Shown here piece by piece: positions 13,113 to 25,772 of a DNA stretch of 64,000 bases (its first letter is position 1; every line of letters begins with the position of its first letter). The translations under genes and the position numbers were made by a program. Origin of the DNA: Paenibacillus xylaniclasticus (GTDB lineage Bacteria; Bacillota; Bacilli; Paenibacillales; Paenibacillaceae); NCBI RefSeq assembly GCF_004001065.1, contig NZ_BIML01000023.1, positions 1 to 64,000 of the forward strand. The letters are read 5' to 3'. The notes below the pieces were generated by a model. That model was not told where the DNA came from and searched no databases. It saw nothing but the letters and a program-made list of their open reading frames with translations.

Positions 13113-15011
13113 GTGAAGAATCGGAATAGGACGCCCAAGACAAAACAGAATAACTTCGATTCAGGCGGCAAGCGATCCTTGCGATGGCTGTTTGTTGCGG
13201 TATGGTGTGCTGTAGTGATGGTTACGGGATGTACGGTTACTCTCATCGTTCGTCAGCAGTTCATGTATGCTGTATTGACAGGGGCGGCGGCGGTTGTTAC
13301 GGCACTCGCAGCGACGGCTATTGCGCGATGGGGGCTTTATGAGTGGAGCCGTTACGAGGCAGCAGCATCGGGAATTTTCCATACCCCTCTGCCCTTCATT
13401 GAACTAGACGCGGACCTTAGAATTGTACAGCTGAATGCGGCAGCTGCCGAATCGCTTGGGTATGGAGATACGCAGCAGTTGATTGGTGAACCGTTCGAAC
13501 GTTTTGTAGAGGCCGCGGATCACTCCGCCATCATGGAGAATGCCGAGCTTGCGAGAAACGGAATAAAATCACAGCTGTCGATTGGCGTCTGCCCGTTATT
13601 CGGAGGTACTGCGCAATGGCGGGTGATATTTGCGCCGGCGTTAACACCGGGGAGCAGCGGAGCGATCGGCTGTATATTAATTGCTCAAGATTTAGCGGAG
13701 ACGAAGAGGCATCATGAGCGAATTCGTCATATGGCATATTACGACGATATGACGGGGTTGCCGAACCGTCGTCTCTTCGTGCAAGAGCTTGGTAAGCTGC
13801 TGAAGGAATGTGAAGATTCTGATCTGGTCGTCACAGCAGCTTTGATCGATATCGATCATTTTAAACATATTAATGCCTCGTTCGGACATAGCTTCGGCGA
13901 TATGCTGCTGCTGCAAGTCGCGGATCGGCTGCAGAACGGGCTTAACGCACAGCAATTCGTTTGTCGCATGGAAGGTGACATGTTCGGGATCATCTTAACC
14001 GATCAGTGCGGCGGGCAGCAAGCAAGTGAGTCACTCCAGGAGCTGCTCAAGACGATAGAGGAACCATTCGAGCTTCAGGGAATACCGATTCATGTATCGG
14101 CGAGCGCAGGATATTCGACAAGTCAACAAGAGCCGAATGACGGCGACCGGCTGCTGAAAAACGCCAATATGGCCTTAATTAAGGTGAAAGAGAATGGAAG
14201 GAACGACTATATCGCTTACTGCGAGGAGTGGGATGAAGCGTCTCTTGCTCGGTTGCGTATGCAGCATGATTTGCGGCGGGCGGTTATGAATCAAGAATTT
14301 TTCCTTGACTACCAACCGCAGTTCGATATGCTGACGGGTACCATTGTCGGAGTTGAAGCGCTAGTACGCTGGCATCATCCGGAGCGGGGGCTAATACCGC
14401 CGTCCCAGTTCATCCCGCTTGCAGAAGAGAGTGGCATTATCGTTCAGATCGGCCAATGGGTGCTGGAGGAAGCATGCCGCCAGAACAAACGATGGCAGGA
14501 TGCGGGACTTCCGCCTATACCGGTGTCGGTTAATCTGTCTATGCGACAATGCTGGCAGCCGAATTTCCCGGACAATGTCGCTTCCGTACTTCACAAGATC
14601 GGGCTGGAGCCGCAATATTTGGATCTCGAAATTACGGAATCGATGACAATGGATACAGCTCGGCTGACGAGCTGTCTCGTGGAGTTGAATAAGCTAGGCA
14701 TCAGCATTAGTATTGACGATTTTGGAACAGGATACAGCTCATTTAGTTACCTGAAAAATTTCCCTGTCGACCGACTGAAGATCGATAGATCTTTCGTGAG
14801 CGATATCGATCACGATCCCGACGATGCAGAGATCGTCGCGGCAATTATCGCTATGGCGCATAACCTGAATGTGCAAGTGATCGCAGAAGGCGTAGAGACG
14901 GCGCAGCAGGTTCACTTTCTAAAGCTGCACCGGTGCGAGAAGATGCAGGGCTATTACGGCAGTCCACCGGTGACAAGCGAACGAATTGCGGAGATGTTAG
15001 CCGCTGCTTAA
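13113..15011 (+). CDS. Membrane PAS-GGDEF-EAL protein, probable c-di-GMP phosphodiesterase
   Basis: A 632-residue signalling protein. Two membrane helices (about 23-46 and 50-70) precede a PAS domain (about 85-195), a GGDEF domain (about 205-365) and an EAL domain (about 380-630). The cyclase signature reads EGDMF (287-291) instead of GGDEF, so diguanylate cyclase activity is doubtful. The EAL domain keeps its motif (Glu415-Ala-Leu), [21 protein letters not shown] (Asp535-Asp536), LKIDRSFV and VIAEGVET, so c-di-GMP hydrolysis is likely, perhaps with the degenerate GGDEF as a GTP sensor (inference). The start is GTG 13113 with GAGGAAGG upstream; the nearby ATG is out of frame and meets a stop at once. 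A TATAAT at 13057-13062 may be its -10. Confidence 0.93.
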   Translation: MKNRNRTPKTKQNNFDSGGKRSLRWLFVAVWCAVVMVTGCTVTLIVRQQFMYAVLTGAAAVVTALAATAIARWGLYEWSRYEAAASGIFHTPLPFIELDADLRIVQLNAAAAESLGYGDTQQLIGEPFERFVEAADHSAIMENAELARNGIKSQLSIGVCPLFGGTAQWRVIFAPALTPGSSGAIGCILIAQDLAETKRHHERIRHMAYYDDMTGLPNRRLFVQELGKLLKECEDSDLVVTAALIDIDHFKHINASFGHSFGDMLLLQVADRLQNGLNAQQFVCRMEGDMFGIILTDQCGGQQASESLQELLKTIEEPFELQGIPIHVSASAGYSTSQQEPNDGDRLLKNANMALIKVKENGRNDYIAYCEEWDEASLARLRMQHDLRRAVMNQEFFLDYQPQFDMLTGTIVGVEALVRWHHPERGLIPPSQFIPLAEESGIIVQIGQWVLEEACRQNKRWQDAGLPPIPVSVNLSMRQCWQPNFPDNVASVLHKIGLEPQYLDLEITESMTMDTARLTSCLVELNKLGISISIDDFGTGYSSFSYLKNFPVDRLKIDRSFVSDIDHDPDDAEIVAAIIAMAHNLNVQVIAEGVETAQQVHFLKLHRCEKMQGYYGSPPVTSERIAEMLAAA

Positions 15012-15016
15012 TACGA

Positions 15017-15061
15017 AGGCCGAGCTTCGAGCAGTACGAACTGCTTGAAGCTCGGCCTTTA
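15017..15061 (+). terminator. Hairpin after the GGDEF-EAL gene
   Basis: A perfect 18-bp inverted repeat (15017-15034 with 15041-15058) around loop TACGAA. The T-run is only three bases, so it may act as a stability element as much as a terminator. Confidence 0.65.
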
Positions 15062-15189
15062 TACATCATAATACCACCGGTGAATCCACTAACAGCAGCC
15101 TCCCGCTGTAAGCCAACAGCTGCATCCAATGAACAGCCCCCCAAATATTTAGATTGGGGTACTGCTGTCACAGAAACGGCACTGCTAAT

Positions 15190-15747
15190 TTAGAGTGAGA
15201 AATCGTCAATTTCGTTCATCTTGAATGTATAGACTTGTTTCTCATCGACATGATACACCGTAATTAATCTTGCATCCTCATCGATGTTAATGATTCGTCC
15301 CGGAATGTTGAGCGAGACGCCAAGTCCTTTGTTAACTTTAAGCCGAATCAACTTATTCTGCGTCATATATTCGCGGAATTGCGCTGAGATAAGTGCAAGC
15401 GGATTGTCTGAATCTTTCGCTGCAACTGCGGGTCGGCCGGCCGACTTCGAAGCGCTTGATGAAGCTGAAGTGGAAGTCGACTTGGTATTCTGCGAGCCAT
15501 TAGCCGGAGCAGCTTGTGCTGCTGCAGTAACGGACTTGGTAGAGTTGTCTGGCGTGCTGGTGTTCATTTGCTGAAGCTGTTCAATAATATGTCCCAACTC
15601 ACTGCCGGACAATACACGGAAATCAGGAAACCCGCCATTGTTGAGCACATGGAGTAAATACTCGAGCGCTTTCGCGTTCGTTTCTCCCTGGACGAGTATT
15701 TCCACTTGAAAAAGATGGGTCTTGAGACCTTTATTTGAAGCAGTCAT
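15190..15747 (-). CDS. Conserved protein of unknown function
   Basis: A 185-residue soluble protein that I do not recognise as a named family. The N-terminal part (about 8-60, LFQVEILVQGETNAKALEYL) looks like a small alpha/beta domain. The middle (about 65-115) is a Ser/Thr/Ala/Lys-rich low-complexity linker. The last 65 residues (IRLKVNKGLGVSLNIPGRI onward) are beta-rich and end FKMNEIDDFSL. The start is ATG 15747 because GGAGGAA lies eight bases upstream; the longer frame to 15798 lacks such a site. It has no signal peptide or membrane helix. Neighbours give no hint of function. Confidence 0.75.
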   Translation of the reverse strand: MTASNKGLKTHLFQVEILVQGETNAKALEYLLHVLNNGGFPDFRVLSGSELGHIIEQLQQMNTSTPDNSTKSVTAAAQAAPANGSQNTKSTSTSASSSASKSAGRPAVAAKDSDNPLALISAQFREYMTQNKLIRLKVNKGLGVSLNIPGRIINIDEDARLITVYHVDEKQVYTFKMNEIDDFSL

Positions 15748-15940
15748 GTAATTCCTCCGGCCTTGATTGTTTGTGTTACTAATATACCAGATTGACACCA
15801 GTAGGACAATAAAATGATGGCGCTTTCAATGAGGAAAACAATAGGCAGAAGCGCGCCATCACCACCTAAAATAGAGTGCATATAGTGAGGTAGCGGCAAT
15901 ACAGCCAGATCGAGTAAGAAGGAGGGGAGTCAGAGGCCTT

Positions 15941-16246
15941 ATGATGCGTATGGTCCCTTACGAACTTGATAATGGACAGACGGTTATTGGTGTTGAAGTA
16001 AAGCTTCCTAAGACGACATTGTTAGCTTGGATGACGGATAAAGGTTACATCATGTGCGGTGCTTTAGACGTCGGATTGCTAAACCGCGATCTCGCCGACC
16101 GAGGAATACTGGCCGGAAGAGCAGTGGGCGTACGCACACTGGAGCAATTAATGGAGGCCCCGTTGGAGTCGGTTACGACACATGCTGAGTCGATCGGAAT
16201 TCATCCGGGGATGACCGGCAAGGAGGCGCTAGTCCTTTTGTCCTAA
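15941..16246 (+). CDS. yunC: YunC-like DUF1805 protein
   Basis: A 101-residue protein matching the DUF1805/YunC family: an N-terminal beta region, then the conserved LLAWMTDKGYIMCGALDVG stretch (about 27-45) and a GMTGKEAL end. The B. subtilis homologue has a known crystal fold but no assigned function. GGAGGGGAG precedes ATG 15941 by about ten bases; ATGs at 15944 and 15950 are alternatives. In B. subtilis yunC lies beside yunD; a YunD-like nucleotidase occurs here about 14 kb away, so that linkage is broken. Confidence 0.85.
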   Translation: MMRMVPYELDNGQTVIGVEVKLPKTTLLAWMTDKGYIMCGALDVGLLNRDLADRGILAGRAVGVRTLEQLMEAPLESVTTHAESIGIHPGMTGKEALVLLS

Positions 16247-16273
16247 AATAATTAGTTTCTTTGCTGCTATTAT

Positions 16274-16328
16274 TGAAAAGCCTCTGAATCAAACTGAGTA
16301 ATAGAGGAGCAGCTTGATCTAGAGGCTC
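16274..16328 (-). terminator. Terminator of the mtnK-mtnA operon (minus strand)
   Basis: On the minus strand AGCCTCT pairs with AGAGGCT and ATCAA with TTGAT, separated by a small internal loop, followed by TTTTC. It also lies just after yunC and could serve both. Confidence 0.6.
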
Positions 16329-16344
16329 TTGTTACGAGAACTTA

Positions 16345-17412
16345 TTATTTATGCACGAACAGCTTCTTCAGATTGACGTTGAACGGGGGCTTTACGATCC
16401 CTTTTTCCGTAATGATTGCGGTCACATATTCGTTCGGTGTCACGTCGAAGGCCGGATTGAACACTTTCACGCCTTCCGGCGCTGTACGTTTGCCGAAGCC
16501 CTCTGTAATTTCTTCCGCATGGCGCTCTTCGATCGGAATAAGATCACCGCTAGGCGTATTCAGATCGATCGTGGAGAGCGGGCAGGCGACATAGAACGGG
16601 ATACCGTGTGCTTTTGCTAGAACGGCAACGCTGTACGTGCCGATTTTGTTCGCGACGTCACCGTTCGCCGCTACGCGGTCTGTGCCAACGATGACCGCAT
16701 TGATCCACCCTTTGGACATGACCATACCCGCCATATTGTCGCAAATAAGGGTAACGTCGACGCCAGCTTGCTGCAGCTCGAACGCGGTCAGACGTGCGCC
16801 TTGGAGAACAGGGCGCGTCTCGTCGGCGAACACTTTCAGGCTCATGCCCCGTTCCTTCGCTAGATAGAACGGTGCTAACGCTGTGCCGTATTTGGCTGTT
16901 GCCAATCCGCCAGCATTGCAATGCGTCAAGACGCCCATGCCGTCCTCGAACAGTTCAAGTGCATGCTCGCCAATCAGTCGGCACGTTTCTTCGTCTTCAC
17001 TTTGAATTGCGATTGCCTCTTCCAGCAACGATTGCTTCAAGCTATCCAGCGTACCGCCTGCGGCAGCCAGCTCGGCAGCGCGTGCTTTCATCCGGTCCAG
17101 TGCCCAGAACAAGTTCACAGCTGTAGGGCGGGAGGTGGCCAGATAGTCGGCAGCTTGGTTTACAGCTTCCAGCCATTGCACTGGCGTTCCTTCCGCATCT
17201 CGTGAGCCGAGTATCACGCCGTATGCGGCAGCGATTCCGATCGCTGGCGCACCGCGAACGGCGAGATGCTTGATTGCATCCCATACGCTTTCAGACGTCC
17301 GAAGCTCAAGATATACGACTTCGCCCGGGAGCAGTCGTTGGTCTAGCAAGTCTAGATGTGTCGTTGCCCAGATGACCGATTGAAGACCAGCATATTGTGA
17401 AGCGGTTGTCAT
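16345..17412 (-). CDS. mtnA: Methylthioribose-1-phosphate isomerase
   Basis: A 355-residue enzyme converting 5-methylthioribose 1-phosphate to 5-methylthioribulose 1-phosphate in the methionine salvage pathway. The family signature is intact: the RGAPAIG motif (53-59), catalytic Cys165 in [10 protein letters not shown] and catalytic Asp245 in [18 protein letters not shown]. Length fits the family and separates it from eIF2B-type regulators. It lies two bases downstream of mtnK on the minus strand, so the two are certainly cotranscribed, and it ends before a minus-strand terminator. The other salvage genes (mtnW, X, B, D) are not in this window. Confidence 0.95.
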   Translation of the reverse strand: MTTASQYAGLQSVIWATTHLDLLDQRLLPGEVVYLELRTSESVWDAIKHLAVRGAPAIGIAAAYGVILGSRDAEGTPVQWLEAVNQAADYLATSRPTAVNLFWALDRMKARAAELAAAGGTLDSLKQSLLEEAIAIQSEDEETCRLIGEHALELFEDGMGVLTHCNAGGLATAKYGTALAPFYLAKERGMSLKVFADETRPVLQGARLTAFELQQAGVDVTLICDNMAGMVMSKGWINAVIVGTDRVAANGDVANKIGTYSVAVLAKAHGIPFYVACPLSTIDLNTPSGDLIPIEERHAEEITEGFGKRTAPEGVKVFNPAFDVTPNEYVTAIITEKGIVKPPFNVNLKKLFVHK

Positions 17413-17414
17413 GC

Positions 17415-18626
17415 TTAGAATCCTTCTTTCTTTACAATTTCAATCACGTGCTCGATTGATTCCGCTTGGCGGTTCGTTCGGATCAGCTCCGTACCGATGG
17501 CGAGCGCCAGACGCTGCGCCTGCTCGCGGACGGCTACAACCGGGATTGTGTCAATGTCGGCAACGTGCGCAAGTCCATAGATGCGGCGAACCATTTTGCA
17601 GCCGGCGAAGCCGATTGAATCTTGAAGCAGACGCTTCATATATGCATCCTGATAGCCCGGTGTGGAAAGCGCCAGACGGTCAATGCAATGCTCGTTCCAG
17701 AGTGCGCGGAACTTCGTTTCGAATTGGTTCCAAATGCTGCGAACCATCTCCAGCAGATCGTTGCGGAAGCGTGCACGGGCATCGGCGTCTGCGCTCCAAT
17801 GAGCTTGGCCGGCAAAGTTCAGCAACAGATTGCCCAGCACGGCGCCGATATCGAAGCCCATCGGTCCATAATAAGCAAATTCAGGATCGATTACTTTCGT
17901 CGATTCCGGCGTCGCGAAGATGCTGCCGGTATGGAGATCGCCGTGCAGCAGCGCCTCGGCGCGCGTCAGAAATTTCTCGCGAAGCAGAGCAACCTCGAAA
18001 TGAAGCGCTTCGTCCTTCCAGATCTGTTCGACGGCGTCTTGAATTTCGGCCGGGATGTCATTGGTGTCTGCGTTGGTATAAGGGTGATCGAAAATAAGCT
18101 CTTCAGTTATTTTGCATAATTCCGGATTAATGAAGTCGCGTACGAGCAGCTTCTTCTCCTGTTGATTCATACCCAGATCGGATGTGAAGAACAGCGTGTT
18201 CGCCAGAAAAGTCGAAATATGGTCAGCGAATAGCGGATACGACGTTCCTTCGATCAGGCCGCGGCGCATAATGACGTGGCTGCTGAGATCTTCCATGACC
18301 GTCAGTGCAAGCTCCTTGTCATAGCGGTAAACATGCGGTACGAGGCCTGGCGCAAGCTTGCCCTGTAGGATAAGCGCCTCGCTCTCGATGCGAGCGCGGT
18401 CCAGCGTTAACGGCCAAGATTCGCCTACAACCTTCGCATATGGAAGCGCCTGTTTCAGAATAAGACTACTGCTACTTGCTGGATCTGTAATATGAAATAC
18501 AAGGTTAAGGTTGCCATCGCCAATTTCACGCGATTGGAGCTTAGCGCCTTCCGGGAAGACGCCTTCGATAGAGCGTGCGATCTCGATCGCTTCCTGCTCT
18601 GTTAATGGATGATACGTTGTCGTCAT
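17415..18626 (-). CDS. mtnK: 5-Methylthioribose kinase
   Basis: A 403-residue ATP-dependent kinase that phosphorylates 5-methylthioribose, feeding MtnA. The protein-kinase-like (APH) fold is seen in the catalytic [12 protein letters not shown] motif (about 230-241) and the metal-binding [17 protein letters not shown] segment. Length matches the family. The ATG at 18626 is preceded by GGAGGTG. In B. subtilis the mtnKA leader carries a SAM (S-box) riboswitch; I read the 230 bases upstream here on the minus strand and find no S-box core (no GATGAAAC or GGCAACC-type elements) and no leader terminator. Regulation may therefore differ. Confidence 0.95.
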   Translation of the reverse strand: MTTTYHPLTEQEAIEIARSIEGVFPEGAKLQSREIGDGNLNLVFHITDPASSSSLILKQALPYAKVVGESWPLTLDRARIESEALILQGKLAPGLVPHVYRYDKELALTVMEDLSSHVIMRRGLIEGTSYPLFADHISTFLANTLFFTSDLGMNQQEKKLLVRDFINPELCKITEELIFDHPYTNADTNDIPAEIQDAVEQIWKDEALHFEVALLREKFLTRAEALLHGDLHTGSIFATPESTKVIDPEFAYYGPMGFDIGAVLGNLLLNFAGQAHWSADADARARFRNDLLEMVRSIWNQFETKFRALWNEHCIDRLALSTPGYQDAYMKRLLQDSIGFAGCKMVRRIYGLAHVADIDTIPVVAVREQAQRLALAIGTELIRTNRQAESIEHVIEIVKKEGF

Positions 18627-18785
18627 TGCGGAACACCTCCGTGAGATTAATGTAGAAATGCTTATAGAGTAAACGGGATCGGTGCCCGCGAGAGCTGCCG
18701 GCCGTCTAACGTCGGAACGAATTGAAATTTGTCCGAATCACCTTACTTAGTATACTGAAATATGTTTCACGTTGGAATACCTTGT

Positions 18786-18794
18786 TGCTATAAT
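18786..18794 (+). promoter_or_regulatory. Extended -10 promoter for the DUF1802 gene
   Basis: TGCTATAAT, an extended -10, lies 64 bases before the start. No strong -35 is present. Confidence 0.5.
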
Positions 18795-18857
18795 GGAAAA
18801 TGGACTGCAGGGCTTTAGCCGGCGGTATGATTGAACTAGGTAAAGGGGATACATATT

Positions 18858-19439
18858 ATGGCAGATACTAATCAACCGGTTGCGCTCAAGGAATGGGCAG
18901 TTACCGTTCAATCGCTAGCGGCCGGCGAGCTGATCGTCGTCATGCGCAAAGGCGGAATTATCGAAGAGACGCGCGACTTTCGTTTGCTGCGACCAAGCTT
19001 TTATTTGATGCCTGCATATGAGCATCAGCGCGAGGAGCTGCTAAAGGAGCCGTATCGAGGGCGAATCGCCGGTACAATGGAGGGCTGGTCGGGCGATGCG
19101 GAGTTGATGACGCTGAATGCATATGCGGATGCGGTTGAAGATATTGAAGTATACGACAATGAGACATTGGAACGTATTTTTGACGAGCATATATGGACGG
19201 AGACATTTGCAGAAGACCGTCTGAAATGGAAGAAGAAGAATCCGCTGCACGTACTGCTGCTGCGCGTGTACAAGCTGGATCACCCCGTTCAAGTGCCGAT
19301 GCGTCCCGCCTATACGGGCTGCAAATCTTGGGTTGTATTGGAGGACGGGGTGCCTGCTGTAGGTATGAAGCCGGTACTGACGGATGAACAATTCGAGCAG
19401 GCAGCAAGCAGGATTCGGAAGCTTCTTCAAGGGCAATAA
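18858..19439 (+). CDS. DUF1802 family protein
   Basis: A 193-residue soluble protein matching DUF1802: an N-terminal LKEWAVTVQSLAAGELIVVMRKGGI stretch (about 11-35, quoted in part: EWAVTVQSLAAGELIV), then FRLLRPSFYLMPAYEHQ and a C-terminal region with HVLLLRVYKL and PAYTGCKSWV. Function is unknown. The gene is divergent from mtnK and upstream of the suf operon, with its own extended -10. AAAGGGG lies before the ATG. It has no signal peptide. Nothing links it clearly to either neighbour. Confidence 0.75.
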   Translation: MADTNQPVALKEWAVTVQSLAAGELIVVMRKGGIIEETRDFRLLRPSFYLMPAYEHQREELLKEPYRGRIAGTMEGWSGDAELMTLNAYADAVEDIEVYDNETLERIFDEHIWTETFAEDRLKWKKKNPLHVLLLRVYKLDHPVQVPMRPAYTGCKSWVVLEDGVPAVGMKPVLTDEQFEQAASRIRKLLQGQ

Positions 19440-19505
19440 CAGCGTAAAGAAGCGATCGTAACGAACGTCTTCATCGAACCTTTATGAGGCCTCATGAAAC
19501 GCACA

Positions 19506-19534
19506 TTGATTTGTAAATAAACTTATAATAAAAT
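19506..19534 (+). promoter_or_regulatory. SigA-type promoter of the suf operon
   Basis: TTGATT (19506-19511) and TAAAAT (19529-19534) with 17-base spacing, 158 bases before sufC. An overlapping TATAAT at 19524-19529 lacks a matching -35. Confidence 0.6.
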
Positions 19535-19540
19535 AATTAT

Positions 19541-19559
19541 TGAGAATCAATGAGAATCA
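19541..19559 (+). promoter_or_regulatory. Direct repeat TGAGAATCA x2, candidate Fur-type operator at the suf start point
   Basis: TGAGAATCA occurs twice separated by one A (19541-19549 and 19551-19559), exactly where transcription from the promoter above would begin. TGAGAAT is a common Fur half-site, but the halves are direct rather than inverted, so the regulator is uncertain. Confidence 0.45.
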
Positions 19560-19691
19560 GACAGGCTTGTACGTTGTGCATGTCTGCTTAAGCGGCACTT
19601 GCTTCGAACCCGTTCGACATTCGTGTGCGCCTAGTGAGTGGACTGCCACAACTGGAAAGATATTTTCAACTATTTGGAAGGAGCGGCATAC

Positions 19692-20471
19692 ATGTCGACA
19701 CAATTCGTCATCAACGACCTGAGAGCGTCGGTAGAAGGTAAAGAGATTTTGAAAGGTATCAATCTTGAAATTAAGGGTGGAGAGATTCATGCCATCATGG
19801 GTCCGAACGGTACGGGTAAAAGTACGCTCGCATCCGCTCTGATGGGCCATCCGAAATATGAAGTAACGGGCGGAACAGCTGTACTCGACGGCGAAGATAT
19901 TCTCGAAATGGGCGTTGACGAGCGCGCACTTGCAGGCTTGTTCCTTGCTATGCAATATCCGAGCGAAATTACGGGCGTTACGAACTCCGACTTCCTGCGC
20001 AGCGCGATCAACGCACGCCGCGGCGAAGGCAACGAGATCAGCTTGATCAAGTTCATTCGTCAGATGGAAGGTAGAATGAAGGATCTTGAGATGAATCCGG
20101 AGTTCGCGCACCGTTACTTGAACGAAGGCTTCTCCGGCGGCGAGAAGAAGCGGAACGAAATTTTGCAGATGATGATGCTGGAACCGAAAATCGTTATTTT
20201 GGACGAAATCGACTCTGGTCTCGATATCGACGCACTGAAAATTGTATCGAACGGCGTGAATGCGATGCGTTCTGAAGACCGCGGCTTCCTCGTCATTACT
20301 CACTATCAACGTCTGTTGAACTACATCAAGCCTGATTTTGTACACGTCATGATGCAAGGCCGTATCGTCAAATCCGGCGGTCCTGAACTGGCAGAACGTC
20401 TGGAGAATGAAGGCTATGATTGGGTGAAAGAAGAACTGGGCATCGTAGACGAAACGGTCGGCCAGGCTTAA
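19692..20471 (+). CDS. sufC: Fe-S cluster assembly ATPase SufC
   Basis: A 259-residue ABC-type ATPase that works in the cytosolic SufBCD scaffold complex. Motifs: Walker [10 protein letters not shown] (37-45), a SufC-type signature [11 protein letters not shown] and Walker [16 protein letters not shown]. It carries no membrane partner, as expected for this family. The start is ATG 19692 with GGAAGGAG upstream; the frame extends to 19638 but lacks a ribosome site there. It is the first gene of sufCDSUB, the standard Firmicutes order, all genes reading in one direction with short gaps or overlaps. Confidence 0.97.
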   Translation: MSTQFVINDLRASVEGKEILKGINLEIKGGEIHAIMGPNGTGKSTLASALMGHPKYEVTGGTAVLDGEDILEMGVDERALAGLFLAMQYPSEITGVTNSDFLRSAINARRGEGNEISLIKFIRQMEGRMKDLEMNPEFAHRYLNEGFSGGEKKRNEILQMMMLEPKIVILDEIDSGLDIDALKIVSNGVNAMRSEDRGFLVITHYQRLLNYIKPDFVHVMMQGRIVKSGGPELAERLENEGYDWVKEELGIVDETVGQA

Positions 20472-20493
20472 TCGGAGAAGGGGGCATTCGAGC

Positions 20494-23436
<2,943 letters not shown>

Positions 23437-23509
23437 TATCGTAGAACGCGCTCGATTTCGGATCGAGTATTCCTATACAGACCTATTTTATGAGGAGGCG
23501 TAATCAGCC

Positions 23510-24907
23510 ATGGCGAAGAAGATGCCAGAGTTGGAAGAGTACAAGTATGGCTTTCGTGACGAGCACAAGGCAATTTTCCAATCCGGTAAAGGGTTGACGC
23601 CGGAGATCGTTCGCACGATTTCGGAGATGAAGGGCGAGCCGGAATTCATGCTGAATTTCCGTCTGAAGTCGCTCGAACAGTTTAACAAAATGCCGCTGCC
23701 GCAATGGGGAGGCAAACTGGACGATCTCGATTTCGACGACATTCAATACTACGTCAAGCCATCCGAGAAACAAGGTAAGACGTGGGAGGAAGTACCGACT
23801 GAGATTAAGGAAACGTTCGATAAGCTTGGAATTCCGGAAGCGGAGCAGAAATTCCTCGCCGGCGTCTCGGCTCAATACGAGTCCGAGGTCGTCTATCACA
23901 GCATGCAGGAGGATCTGGCGAAGCAAGGCGTTATTTTTACTGATACGGATACGGCGCTTCGTGAGCATCCGGAGCTGTTCCAAGAATATTTCGGTACGGT
24001 TATCCCGCCGGCGGATAACAAGTTCGCAGCGCTTAACAGCGCGGTATGGTCGGGCGGCAGCTTCATCTACGTGCCAAAAGGCGTGAAATGCGAAATTCCG
24101 CTTCAAGCGTATTTCCGGATTAACTCGGAGAATATGGGTCAATTTGAGCGTACGCTCATCATCGCTGATGAAGACAGCTTCGTACACTATGTAGAAGGCT
24201 GCACAGCGCCTGTATACAGTACGAACTCGCTGCACAGTGCGGTTGTTGAGATCATCGTGAAGAAGAACGCTCGCGTTCGTTATACGACGATTCAGAACTG
24301 GGCACCAAACATTTATAACCTCGTTACGAAACGCGCTGTTGCGGAAGAGAATGCGACGATGGAATGGGTCGACGGCAACATCGGCTCCAAACTGACGATG
24401 AAATATCCTGCGGTTGTTCTGAAAGGTCGCGGCGCGAAAGGTATGGTTCTGTCGATCGCGGTTGCAGGCAAAGGTCAGCACCAGGATGCAGGCGCGAAGA
24501 TGATTCACCTGGCGCCAGAGACGACATCGACCATCGTGTCGAAATCGATCTCCAAGCATGGCGGTAAAGTAACGTATCGCGGTCTCGCTTCGTTCGGACG
24601 CAACTCCGAGGGCTCGAAAGCGAACGTGAAGTGCGATACACTCATTCTCGATAACGAGTCGACGTCGGATACGATCCCATATAACGAGATCATGAACGAC
24701 AACATTACGCTTGAGCATGAGGCGACCGTATCCAAAGTGTCCGAGGATCAGCTCTTCTACCTGATGAGCCGTGGTCTGTCGGAAGCAGAAGCGACTCAAA
24801 TGATCGTCATGGGCTTCATCGAGCCGTTCACCAAAGAGCTGCCGATGGAATATGCGGTCGAGATGAATCGCCTTATCAAGTTCGAGATGGAAGGCTCGAT
24901 CGGATAG
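23510..24907 (+). CDS. sufB: Fe-S cluster assembly scaffold SufB
   Basis: A 465-residue core scaffold of the SufBCD complex. It shows the strongly conserved family features: [20 protein letters not shown], the [13 protein letters not shown] stretch, [13 protein letters not shown] with the conserved Cys, and the C-terminal [27 protein letters not shown] precedes ATG 23510. It closes the suf operon and is followed by an intrinsic terminator. Conservation with other Firmicutes SufB proteins is high and I see no anomaly. Confidence 0.97.
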   Translation: MAKKMPELEEYKYGFRDEHKAIFQSGKGLTPEIVRTISEMKGEPEFMLNFRLKSLEQFNKMPLPQWGGKLDDLDFDDIQYYVKPSEKQGKTWEEVPTEIKETFDKLGIPEAEQKFLAGVSAQYESEVVYHSMQEDLAKQGVIFTDTDTALREHPELFQEYFGTVIPPADNKFAALNSAVWSGGSFIYVPKGVKCEIPLQAYFRINSENMGQFERTLIIADEDSFVHYVEGCTAPVYSTNSLHSAVVEIIVKKNARVRYTTIQNWAPNIYNLVTKRAVAEENATMEWVDGNIGSKLTMKYPAVVLKGRGAKGMVLSIAVAGKGQHQDAGAKMIHLAPETTSTIVSKSISKHGGKVTYRGLASFGRNSEGSKANVKCDTLILDNESTSDTIPYNEIMNDNITLEHEATVSKVSEDQLFYLMSRGLSEAEATQMIVMGFIEPFTKELPMEYAVEMNRLIKFEMEGSIG

Positions 24908-24941
24908 AAGAGTCCCTCGACCCTATATTGTTTTGTGTGAA

Positions 24942-24975
24942 GGAGGCGGACTTTTATGAGTTCGCCTTCTTTTTA
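24942..24975 (+). terminator. Intrinsic terminator of the suf operon
   Basis: GGAGGCGGACT (24942-24952) pairs along 11 positions with AGTTCGCCTTC (24959-24969), with two G-T pairs, followed by a run of six T. Confidence 0.8.
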
Positions 24976-25429
24976 TGTGTTATGTGCGCCTAGCATCGGC
25001 GCTATCAGTAAATGTCGCGTTCGAGGGTGGGGGTTTAGCTATCTCGAAGATATGGACTCTTTATTCCTGATTTGCTGCAGAGATACATTGAAGCACTCGT
25101 GTGATTGATGCAGGAGTGTTTTTGTTATGTTTTGATTCAAATTGTAGACTCGTCAAACTTCCGTAATAGTAGAATAATCGCAGGTAAAATAGATTCAGTC
25201 CAAAATAATCATTTTGATCGATATTTGTGAATGATTTGTGAAGTTGTGGCTGTGCAATCGGAGACGGTAAGTCTCTCGCAGTAAATGGAACTACATCCGA
25301 TAGATAAGGGATAAGATCCGAAGAACTAGCTGTGAGGAAAACTGCTGAAAGAATACAACTATAACAATAATTTTACAATGTTATGAATATTTTACTAAAA
25401 ATAATCTATCTAGTAGTATTTGCTTCGAG
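24976..25429 (+). other. Intergenic stretch without a convincing gene
   Basis: About 450 bases, increasingly AT-rich toward the right. It holds a terminator-like hairpin at 25093-25125 (GCACTC/GAGTGT then T-rich), then a segment with local pairing potential around 25257-25301 (ATCGGA with TCCGAT, enclosing GAGAC/GTCTC). I could match it to no known riboswitch class. Confidence 0.5.
25093..25125 (+). terminator. Weak terminator-like hairpin in the intergenic stretch
   Basis: GCACTC pairs with GAGTGT over a 15-base loop, followed by TTTTTGTT. No clear gene ends in front of it. Confidence 0.35.
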
Positions 25430-25636
25430 GTGCTGGCCAGCCCCAATGGTGTGCCAATTGGATGGAGCGGTTCGGCAGCAGCCTGGACTTCCGCTAATGG
25501 AAGCGCTGGTACGACTTCCGTGTATGTTAATCTCGTAGCTGGCCATAAGTACAGCGTCGCAATTCTTCCGAAGAGCGAATATAGTGAGACGATTCCGTAC
25601 TACTTCGGCTCACCATATCTCTTCCCTATAACATAA
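25430..25636 (+). pseudogene. Probable 3' remnant of a secreted-protein gene
   Basis: The frame is open from 25349 to a TAA at 25634-25636, but only the part from about 25424 has coding-like composition; upstream is AT-rich and has no start with a ribosome site. GTG 25430 is the nominal first start. The product (about 68 residues) is rich in Ser, Ala, Gly and aromatic residues, with short beta-strand-like stretches (TSVYVNLVAGHKYSVAILP) and the end YSETIPYYFG. This resembles the end of an extracellular beta-sandwich domain; TIPYYFG echoes TVPYYIGDI in the xylanase repeats, which is weak evidence only. A good terminator follows, supporting a former gene 3' end. It could also be a real short ORF. 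Confidence 0.5.
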
Positions 25637-25652
25637 TATATGGGTTAAAGAT

Positions 25653-25698
25653 AGATCGCCATCCACCTAAACTCACGGGCAGGATTGGCGGTCTTTCT
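25653..25698 (+). terminator. Terminator after the gene remnant
   Basis: AGATCGCCATCC pairs with GGATTGGCGGTCT with one bulge, followed by TTTCTT. Confidence 0.65.
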
Positions 25699-25726
25699 TA
25701 TTCACGGCTCCATGTCTGAATGAATA

Positions 25727-25770
25727 CCAAAAAACGTCTGCTCATCGCCCAAACGAGAAGCAGACGTTTG
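25727..25770 (-). terminator. Terminator of the HD-GYP gene (minus strand)
   Basis: AAACGTCTGCT and AGCAGACGTTT form the stem; on the minus strand it is followed by a run of six T. It lies directly after the HD-GYP stop. Confidence 0.85.
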
Positions 25771-25772
25771 AT

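Noticed and set aside
24956-25108. A 50-codon ORF after sufB with AGGAGG nine bases before its ATG
   Set aside because: The ribosome-like sequence and the start lie inside the suf terminator hairpin, and the product, with five cysteines, resembles no family; chance is more likely.
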